A stretch of DNA of 64,000 bases from an uncultured Ectothiorhodospiraceae bacterium. Lineage in GTDB: Bacteria; Pseudomonadota; Gammaproteobacteria; UBA6429; Thiohalophilaceae. Below the pieces are notes generated by a model, which was not told the origin of the DNA, made no database searches, and saw nothing but the letters and a program-made list of their open reading frames with translations. Below, in pieces: positions 1 through 6,673 of the stretch (positions within the stretch are counted from its first letter, which is position 1; every line of letters begins with the position of its first letter). A program made the translations under genes and the position numbers. The stretch lies in contig CAMYMU010000001.1 in the NCBI GenBank assembly GCA_947259575.1, positions 1-64,000 of the forward strand, in the 5' to 3' direction.

Positions 1-1325
1 CTTTGCTCATCACGTATTTGTTGCAGCACTTCATGGGAATAGATCGTGAGATAATCATGGTTGATGGAATCTAATGGCCGTAAATAGCGGTTCTGCAGCA
101 AGTGTTGATAGAGGTGATGGTGGTTTTTGGGCACAACTAGGTTTTTAAGATTAATAAGATTGTTTGTCTTGGGATCCAGCGCCGGTGAAACATACAGGCA
201 TAGGTCATTTTTAAATAAACGTCCAAAGGATTCGAGAATACCGCCCGGTAAATGTTCATAATACTTTTCATCAAAGATTTCACGGACGGACAATATACCC
301 ATGGCCAGGGCAACCGGCTTACTGGTGTAACGCGACAGGTATTGTGCAAGTCGATAGTACTCACCGTAATTTGAGATCAAGACATTTTTGCCCATGGCAC
401 ACAACAAATCTGCGCGGCATAAATAGTCATTGACATCGATATCTTGTCCGCTGATAAGGTTATTGAGGGTCATTTCAGATAATTCGACCAGCTCATCGGG
501 TTCCAACTTTCCATCTTCGAGAAAGGCATCCCGTGCACAATCGAGCAGATTAATAGTAAATAGCGTGGGTGGCCGAAAACGACTGCGCTCGATGATGACG
601 GCTTTTTTCCACAGGTGTTCTGCAACCTGAACGATTCGACCGTCGGCGGTAAACATGGCGGCATTACTGAGACCTTTCTCTATCAGGCGCAGTGCCATGA
701 GGCGATTGTCGACCTTGGCAAAGGCCGGACCTGAAAAATCAATCATATCGATTTCACATAATTCACCATAAACACTATCTATTAAGGTAATGAGTAATTG
801 CTCCGGGTCCTGGTGTAACTGTAAAGCGCCATAGATCAGATTGACGCCAAGTGTGCCGAGGGTTTCCTGGTCCTGATGGTTTTTCTGTCCATGCAGGTTT
901 ACATGCAAATCGATTTGTGAATAAGGTTCACGTGGCTGGGTTTGGAAACGAATGCCTAACCAGCCATGCCCGTCGGTCTTGTATGAATAACTGCGCGCGG
1001 CAACCGTATTGGCAAAGGCAAAAAAACGGGTTTGCTCACCCCGTTTAATGTCGAGTCGATCCACTACTAATTGGTATTCGTGATCAAGCATGGCATGTAA
1101 CCGCTCACGACTGACATAACGGGGGCTGCTGCCATAGATGGCATCGGAAAAGGTCATGTCATAGGCGGACATGGACTTGGCAATGGTTGCGGCAGCACCC
1201 CCCGCCCGGAAAAACCAGCGCGCAGTTTCCTGGCCTGCACCGATTTCGGCGATGGTGCCGTATAGCGTTTTATCAAGATTGACGGCTTGCGCCTTCTGGA
1301 GCGGGTCTTTGAGTGTTTGACTCAT
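1..1325 (-). CDS. Conserved protein of uncharacterised family, C-terminus off window
   Basis: The frame is open from the ATG at 1325 to the left edge (441 codons seen, no stop). The N-terminus reads MSQTLKDPLQKAQAVNLD, followed by the motif GTIAEIGAGQETARWFF; later parts include EIDMIDFSGPAFAKVDNRLM and a C-proximal REIFDEKYYEHLPGGILE. I recognise this as a widespread family of cytosolic proteins. From memory, its members are variously auto-labelled nicotinate-nucleotide adenylyltransferase or TonB-dependent receptor. I see neither a nucleotidyltransferase HxGH motif nor a signal peptide or beta-barrel pattern, so I accept neither name. No transmembrane segments are evident. The gene is followed upstream by a non-coding stretch of about 380 bases and looks monocistronic at its 5' end. 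The function is unknown. Confidence 0.8.
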   Translation of the reverse strand, partial: MSQTLKDPLQKAQAVNLDKTLYGTIAEIGAGQETARWFFRAGGAAATIAKSMSAYDMTFSDAIYGSSPRYVSRERLHAMLDHEYQLVVDRLDIKRGEQTRFFAFANTVAARSYSYKTDGHGWLGIRFQTQPREPYSQIDLHVNLHGQKNHQDQETLGTLGVNLIYGALQLHQDPEQLLITLIDSVYGELCEIDMIDFSGPAFAKVDNRLMALRLIEKGLSNAAMFTADGRIVQVAEHLWKKAVIIERSRFRPPTLFTINLLDCARDAFLEDGKLEPDELVELSEMTLNNLISGQDIDVNDYLCRADLLCAMGKNVLISNYGEYYRLAQYLSRYTSKPVALAMGILSVREIFDEKYYEHLPGGILESFGRLFKNDLCLYVSPALDPKTNNLINLKNLVVPKNHHHLYQHLLQNRYLRPLDSINHDYLTIYSHEVLQQIRDEQ

Positions 1326-1455
1326 AACGACATTCCCACAGCTGGTATGAAATAAATTGACACTAATTCAATACTAGTCGTTATTTGTACGACTTGCTAA
1401 AAACCGGATCGTTCAATGGGCTAGTTTTACTTTTATTAACGTTGTGTTTAATGTC

Positions 1456-1520
1456 CAATGGGGTCAGACGTCGATTGATATGACGTTTATCTGACGTTTC
1501 AATGGTGTCTGACCCTATTG
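1456..1520. repeat. REP-like imperfect inverted repeat
   Basis: The arm 1456-1469 (CAATGGGGTCAGAC) is matched in inverted orientation by 1507-1520 (13 of 14 bases), with 37 bases between the arms that include two copies of GACGTTT. The GGGTCAGAC core resembles repetitive extragenic palindromes of gammaproteobacteria. Only one copy was noticed in the window, so the repeat nature is inferred. The rest of the 1326-1708 gap is AT-rich and shows no convincing gene. Confidence 0.45.
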
Positions 1521-1708
1521 TGAAGCAGCGATCAAAATGGGACAGGCTTTCGTAAAAATTTAATAGTGTTGCGTCTACTATTAAAGAATTATTTTTTAAG
1601 CTTAGAGACTTTTTTTGATATCAATATGCGACGCTTAAGAAAACGCTTACGATAGTGATGTTTCTTAAACATCCTTTTTATTATCATTCGGTTTTTACTG
1701 TCAGCTAA

Positions 1709-2353
1709 TTATTTTAGTCCCACCCCATTTATCAGTAATTTTTTTATTAAAAGTGTAAAATCTTCAACGGAAGATACGTCACACTCTCCATAGTTTATAT
1801 GTTCATCTCCATCATCCCACTCGCAAAATACGGGGAGTGAATTATATTCTGTATATTCGAGTGTAAAATAACGTGTCAAACCATCATTTTTATTATACTC
1901 CATTGGATCATCGCTTGATTTAACTATGGCAATATAATATGCATGGGGTGACATGCGTGGTTTTGGCATCGTTACTAGATAGAGTTGATAGTCCCCAGTA
2001 GTCTGAACATCCAGTTTCATCTTATCAAAGGGTGGCCAGTTATCATCATCTTCAATTTCTGATAGCTCATCTACATCGATTAAATGTTCCGCTGCAGACC
2101 AGAAATGGAGAAACGGATAGTTTACTGGCTCAGATCCTATAGATTGTAATTGATCAACAAGTTCAGGGTGATTTAAAAAACAGGCATCACGTAGCGTGGT
2201 GTGAGCAAAGTGGTAGAGTAATTTATCACGAACACCGGGTTCTGCGAATTCCTCTTCCATCATTCTACCTAGCTCTTCATCAGTTTCGTTAACAATCTCA
2301 TGCTCATTCTGATTTTCACTAGTCTTCTTACTAAACCAACTGAATATGCCCAT
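1709..2353 (-). CDS. Acidic hypothetical protein (214 aa)
   Basis: I do not recognise the family. The protein begins MGIFSWFSKKTSENQ, a short amphipathic/basic start, and then becomes strongly acidic (a run ELSEIEDDDNWPPFDKM near residue 97). It has no transmembrane segment, no signal peptide and few cysteines, so it is probably cytosolic. The coding sequence is more AT-rich than the neighbouring metabolic genes and lies between non-coding stretches of about 380 and 125 bases, so it appears to be a single-gene unit. AT-richness and orphan status suggest an accessory gene, possibly acquired. It ends GVGLK. Confidence 0.7.
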   Translation of the reverse strand: MGIFSWFSKKTSENQNEHEIVNETDEELGRMMEEEFAEPGVRDKLLYHFAHTTLRDACFLNHPELVDQLQSIGSEPVNYPFLHFWSAAEHLIDVDELSEIEDDDNWPPFDKMKLDVQTTGDYQLYLVTMPKPRMSPHAYYIAIVKSSDDPMEYNKNDGLTRYFTLEYTEYNSLPVFCEWDDGDEHINYGECDVSSVEDFTLLIKKLLINGVGLK

Positions 2354-2478
2354 AATGCCCTTTCTGATGCGCCTTATTAACTTAACTTAGTTTGCTTTTT
2401 TTAATTTTACAATTACTGCTTTGATATGCACTATTATTAGGGTGCAGTTGTTTTATATAAATAAATCTTTTTAGCAGT

Positions 2479-3303
2479 CTACTCGATCGGTGTACTCGGA
2501 TCGTTGCCCCAATCCGACCATGATCCTGGGTAACCTTTTACATTTTCAAACCCAATTGAGTTCAACATTAAACAGGTATGCGCAGAGCGGTGATGGCTCT
2601 GACAATGACAGACAACGGTTTTGTCTGGAGTAATGCCGAGTGCGGCTAAATCGGATTTTAAGGTTTCCGTATCTTTTAATTTCAAATTATTACGACGTTC
2701 CATGGCATTAGTCCAGTCGTAATTGATGGCGCCGGGCATATGGCCACCGCGAGCGGCAAACACTTTGACACCGTTGTACTCCTGGGCACTGCGGGTATCG
2801 ACAATGACGGTATTGTCGTCACTGAGGTGGTCAAGGATATACTGCTTATCGGCGACGGGTCCTTCTATATAGTTAATGTTTCTATCGACTTGATCGGGTA
2901 ATTGTGGAAACCGTAGTTCCTGTTCCAATGGATATCCCTCTGCCGCCCAGGCTGGCAGACCGCCATTCAAGAGTGAAAGTGGCTGATGGCCAATACATTG
3001 CAGGGTCCACAAGAAACGACTGGCACGGCCACCACCCTCATCGTCATAGGCAATGACATGTGTCTGTTCATCGATACCATAGCTGTTCAAAATTCGGCTA
3101 AGTTGATCCTGGTTGGGAAGAAGCCCCATTCGAGGTTTATCGCCGGACACGATCCAGTTATATTCTAAGTACAGTGCTCCCGGGACATGATGTTGTACAT
3201 AACTATCGGCCTGGCAGAGATCGATAAAAAGGACTTTTTCTTTTCCAATCAGGTTGTTAGCCAATTCAGGTTCAATAACTATTGGTAAAGAGACATTATT
3301 CAT
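2479..3303 (-). CDS. Two-domain rhodanese-like sulfurtransferase
   Basis: The tandem rhodanese domains (about residues 6-125 and 150-272; 274 aa is the normal length for SseA/thiosulfate sulfurtransferase proteins) suggest transfer of sulfane sulfur via a cysteine persulfide. The C-terminal domain carries the active-site loop CQSHHR with catalytic Cys234. This differs from the CRKGVT loop of classical thiosulfate sulfurtransferases and the CG[ST]GVT loop of mercaptopyruvate sulfurtransferases, so the donor cannot be inferred. The N-terminal domain has the usual non-catalytic remnant (YDDEGGGRASRFLW). No signal peptide is seen, so it should be cytoplasmic. It is transcribed divergently from the class V aminotransferase, with about 100 bases between them. 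Confidence 0.88.
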   Translation of the reverse strand: MNNVSLPIVIEPELANNLIGKEKVLFIDLCQADSYVQHHVPGALYLEYNWIVSGDKPRMGLLPNQDQLSRILNSYGIDEQTHVIAYDDEGGGRASRFLWTLQCIGHQPLSLLNGGLPAWAAEGYPLEQELRFPQLPDQVDRNINYIEGPVADKQYILDHLSDDNTVIVDTRSAQEYNGVKVFAARGGHMPGAINYDWTNAMERRNNLKLKDTETLKSDLAALGITPDKTVVCHCQSHHRSAHTCLMLNSIGFENVKGYPGSWSDWGNDPSTPIE

Positions 3304-3404
3304 TTTAGTTCCAGACTTAACAGGTGAACGGGCTTAAAGTATACTGTTTCACTTGGTTATTAAGCCAGTAGATTTTTCGTATACGATTACAAGGTATCAG
3401 AATT

Positions 3405-4601
3405 ATGACAACAAAATCATTCATCCCACCACAGCGCATTCTGATGGGACCGGGACCATCAGATGTAAGCAATCGAGTTTTACTCGCCCTGGCACGTCCA
3501 ACCATTGGTCATCTTGATCCTGCCTTCGTTGGCATGATGGATGAAATGAAAGGCTTGCTGCAATATGCCTTCCAAACCAAGAATGAACTGACTATGCCGG
3601 TATCTGCACCGGGTTCTGCTGGTATGGAAACCTGTTTTGTTAATCTGCTTGAGCCAGGTGACAAAGCTATCGTTTGCCAAAACGGTGTATTTGGCGGTCG
3701 TATGAAAGAAAATGTTGAACGCTGTGGTGCGACAGCAGTAATGGTCGAAGATGAGTGGGGTAAGGTTGTCGACCCGAATAAATTGGAAGAAGCCTTAAAG
3801 GCAAATCCTGATGCAAAGGTGGTGGCCTTTGTTCATGCTGAGACATCAACTGGTGCACAATCTGATGCAAAGACGCTGGTCGAAATTGCGCATAAATATG
3901 ATTGTTTAACCATCGTGGATGCGGTGACTTCGTTAGGTGGCACACCTTTACTAGTAGACGAGTGGGGCATTGATGCGATTTATTCAGGCACCCAAAAATG
4001 CCTGTCAGCACCTCCTGGTTTATCGCCGGTCAGTTTTGGTGAGCGCGCCGCTGAGGCGATCAAAAACCGCAAGACCAAAGTGCAAAGCTGGTTCCTCGAT
4101 CTGAGCCTGGTCATGGCTTACTGGGGTGGTGATGGCAAGCGTGCTTATCATCACACAGCACCGATCAATAATTTATATGGACTGCATGAGTCATTGGTCA
4201 TGCTCGAAGAGGAGGGCCTGGAAAATGCGTGGCAACGTCATGCCTCACATCATCAGGCTTTACGTGCAGGTCTTGAGGCGATGGGGATTAACTTTGTCGT
4301 TGCCGAGGCCGATCGTTTACCACAACTAAATGCGGTTACCATTCCAGAAGGTGCCGATGATGCCGCGGTGCGTAGCAAGCTACTAGGAGACTACAATCTT
4401 GAAATTGGTGCAGGCCTGGGTGCACTTGCAGGTAAGGTTTGGCGTATTGGCCTTATGGGCAGTGCCTGTAACATGAAGAACATTGAGTTCTGCCTGGATT
4501 CACTGGACAAGGTCATGACCGAAATGGGTGCCAAGATTAACTCGGGCGTTGCCGTGGATGCGGCTAAATCCGCATTTGAATCATATGCCAAAGCATCCTG
4601 A
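3405..4601 (+). CDS. Class V aminotransferase, alanine/serine-glyoxylate type
   Basis: This is a PLP-dependent fold-type I aminotransferase of 398 aa. The N-terminal signature ILMGPGPSDVSNRVLLAL and the PLP-lysine motif SGTQKCLSAPPG (Lys198) are those of alanine-glyoxylate / serine-glyoxylate aminotransferases. VDAVTSLGG supplies the aspartate that binds the pyridine nitrogen. The expected reaction is amino transfer to glyoxylate, giving glycine, in the cytoplasm. Glycolate oxidase subunits are encoded in this window at 25.6-29.4 kb and would provide glyoxylate; that pathway link is inference. A weak AAGG precedes the ATG. A strong terminator follows, so the gene is likely monocistronic. The exact amino donor cannot be read from sequence. 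Confidence 0.9.
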   Translation: MTTKSFIPPQRILMGPGPSDVSNRVLLALARPTIGHLDPAFVGMMDEMKGLLQYAFQTKNELTMPVSAPGSAGMETCFVNLLEPGDKAIVCQNGVFGGRMKENVERCGATAVMVEDEWGKVVDPNKLEEALKANPDAKVVAFVHAETSTGAQSDAKTLVEIAHKYDCLTIVDAVTSLGGTPLLVDEWGIDAIYSGTQKCLSAPPGLSPVSFGERAAEAIKNRKTKVQSWFLDLSLVMAYWGGDGKRAYHHTAPINNLYGLHESLVMLEEEGLENAWQRHASHHQALRAGLEAMGINFVVAEADRLPQLNAVTIPEGADDAAVRSKLLGDYNLEIGAGLGALAGKVWRIGLMGSACNMKNIEFCLDSLDKVMTEMGAKINSGVAVDAAKSAFESYAKAS

Positions 4602-4619
4602 TAATAATTCCATATCAGT

Positions 4620-4652
4620 AAAAAAAGGCGGGTTGTACCCCGCCTTTTTTTT
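4620..4652 (+). terminator. Rho-independent terminator
   Basis: The stem GGCGGG/CCCGCC, with a short loop, is flanked by an A-run and followed by eight T. It lies 20 bases after the aminotransferase stop and would also work in part on the other strand. Confidence 0.92.
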
Positions 4653-4699
4653 GCACTTCAATTAGTCAAGCAATTAAAAATACACAATAATAATAATAA

Positions 4700-4713
4700 T
4701 TGATAAAGATCAA
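4700..4713. promoter_or_regulatory. Perfect FNR/ANR-type box upstream of acyl-activation operon
   Basis: TTGATAAAGATCAA matches the FNR consensus TTGAT-N4-ATCAA at every defined position. Its centre is at 4706.5, about 106 bases before the ATG at 4813. A TATAAT lies at 4743-4748, and a TACCTA at 4736-4741 would fit the classic -41.5 activator spacing. Which hexamer is the -10 is undecided. An FNR-family regulator is the natural reader. Regulation is inferred from the site alone. Confidence 0.65.
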
Positions 4714-4812
4714 ATCTTGGTCTGTTTCTCTACTCTACCTAGTATAATTCTTTAATATAGTCGTTATTATTTATATACAGTAATTGAAATTACTGACAGA
4801 CAATGGTTTTGC

Positions 4813-6648
4813 ATGACCACCTTTACACAACAAAATACTGACTTTATTAACGAGGCGGTTGCGACAACTTTGCCGGGTTTGTTTGATGCGCGAGTCAAAA
4901 GTAGCCCCAACAAACTTGCCTATCAACAATATGCAACAAGTACGGGCTCATGGCGAAGCTATTCATGGAATGATATGTATCAACTGGTATGTCGCTGGCG
5001 GCAGGCGATGGAGCTGGAAAAGCTTACGCAGGGTGATAGAGTTGCCGTTAATCTGGGTAATAGCATTGAGTGGGTTTGTTTCGATCAGGCGGCACAATCA
5101 CTGGGTCTGGTAGTTGTGGCGCTTTACACCACCGATACTCCGGAGAACATTCGTTATATTCTCAACGATGCGGGTGTACGCTTGTTGTTGGTTGATAAGC
5201 TACAGACCTGGCAAGGGCTTTCTGAAGAGAGACAGTCGCTTGTTGACTTGCAACGTGTTTGGTGTTTGGAAAAAGAGGAAAATTCGGCAAAGTTTCCGGA
5301 TCAGCGACTGCGTTATGTAAGTGATATCTTGCCTGATGTAGCAACGCCTTATGTCAGCTCTGAACTGGATACAAATGCGTTGGCAACACTCATTTATACT
5401 TCGGGCACGACGGGACGACCCAAGGGGGTCATGTTATCCCATCACAATATCCTCTCGAATGCAGAAGCCGTACAACAGATAGTGCCGACTTATCAGGAAG
5501 ATATCTTTCTTTCCTTTCTGCCTCTGGCGCATGGCTTTGAACGTACTACGGAGTACATCCTGCCAATGATGGCCGGCTGTTGTGTGACGTATGCTCGCTC
5601 AATCAGTTTATTGAAAGATGATCTGGTAGAGGTAAGGCCAACGGTCTTTATTTCCGCGCCGCGCCTATATGAAAAGATCTACGTCGCGATACAAGAGAAA
5701 ATTTCTACGAGTTGGTTGAAACACAAGTTATTTGACTGGGCAGTCGCACTGGGCTGGAAACAATTTCTTGCCAGACAAAAACGCGGTCCCCATTTGAATC
5801 CCATTCAGCAATTTTTTCTTAAGCTTTTACAGAACGTTGTTTCAAAAAAGGTGCTGACTAAATTAGGTGGTCGTATACGTGTTGCTGTAACCGGTGCTGC
5901 GCCCTTGTCGCCGAGTGTCAGTCGCTTCTTTATTGGTCTGGGTTTACCATTGCTAGAGGGTTATGGATTGACTGAAGCAGGGCCGGTTGTGAGTGGCAAC
6001 AATCAGGGTGACAATGTCCCGGGCTCGGTGGGCAGGTCCTTGCCCGGTGTTGACGTCACAACAACAGATACTGGTGAGCTCCTGGTTCGTTCCCCCAGTG
6101 TGATGCAAGGCTATTGGCAACGAGAACAGGCTACCCGTGAGGTGCTCGATGATGAGGGTTGGTTACGCACCGGCGATCTGGCTGAGATCAAGGATGGTTA
6201 TATTTATATAACAGGTAGAAGTAAGGAGATCCTTGTGACTTCTACCGGTGAAAAGATTCCACCTGCTGATATGGAAACAACAATTATGCTGGATCCTTTG
6301 TTTGCTCAAACCATGGTGGTAGGGGAGGGTAAACCCTATCTGTCAGCCATATTGATTCTTAATCAAGAGCTATGGTCTGGGTTTGCAAAAGATCTGGGAT
6401 TGGACCCGAACGATAAACAATCGCTGCGTGATGAAAGGGTAGTTAATGCAGTACTAGAACGCCTTGCTGGTTTGCTTGGCGCTTTTCCTGTCTATGCGCA
6501 AGTGCATGCTGTTTATCTAAGTTGTGATCCCTGGACGATTGAGAATGGTTTGTTGACACCTACATTAAAAACCAAACGGCATGTACTAGAGGGAAAATTT
6601 GCTGAACAAATCAAAGAGCTCTATCGTGGTCATGTAATGCTCGAATAA
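4813..6648 (+). CDS. Long-chain acyl-CoA synthetase (AMP-dependent ligase)
   Basis: This 611-residue ANL-superfamily enzyme activates a long-chain fatty acid as acyl-AMP and transfers it to CoA. The ATP-binding loop YTSGTTGRPKG is near residues 195-205, the adenylate motif GYGLTEAGPVVS near 386, and the hinge TGDLAEIKDGYIYITGRSKE near 455. The closest textbook relatives are the FadD15/ACSL-like large synthetases rather than E. coli FadD. It should be cytoplasmic or membrane-associated. The ATG at 4813 begins MTTFTQQNTDF. The ACP-ligase-acyltransferase fusion follows after 25 bases, so the two are almost certainly co-transcribed, and the FNR-type box lies upstream of the pair. Substrate chain length is not deducible. 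Confidence 0.9.
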   Translation: MTTFTQQNTDFINEAVATTLPGLFDARVKSSPNKLAYQQYATSTGSWRSYSWNDMYQLVCRWRQAMELEKLTQGDRVAVNLGNSIEWVCFDQAAQSLGLVVVALYTTDTPENIRYILNDAGVRLLLVDKLQTWQGLSEERQSLVDLQRVWCLEKEENSAKFPDQRLRYVSDILPDVATPYVSSELDTNALATLIYTSGTTGRPKGVMLSHHNILSNAEAVQQIVPTYQEDIFLSFLPLAHGFERTTEYILPMMAGCCVTYARSISLLKDDLVEVRPTVFISAPRLYEKIYVAIQEKISTSWLKHKLFDWAVALGWKQFLARQKRGPHLNPIQQFFLKLLQNVVSKKVLTKLGGRIRVAVTGAAPLSPSVSRFFIGLGLPLLEGYGLTEAGPVVSGNNQGDNVPGSVGRSLPGVDVTTTDTGELLVRSPSVMQGYWQREQATREVLDDEGWLRTGDLAEIKDGYIYITGRSKEILVTSTGEKIPPADMETTIMLDPLFAQTMVVGEGKPYLSAILILNQELWSGFAKDLGLDPNDKQSLRDERVVNAVLERLAGLLGAFPVYAQVHAVYLSCDPWTIENGLLTPTLKTKRHVLEGKFAEQIKELYRGHVMLE

Positions 6649-6673
6649 TTATTATTTTTATATAACTTCTGAC

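Noticed and set aside
1589-1672. 27-codon minus-strand frame MFKKHHYRKRF... after the acidic hypothetical gene
   Set aside because: AAGG abuts the ATG with no spacing, and a Lys/Arg-rich peptide is expected by chance from AT-rich intergenic DNA.
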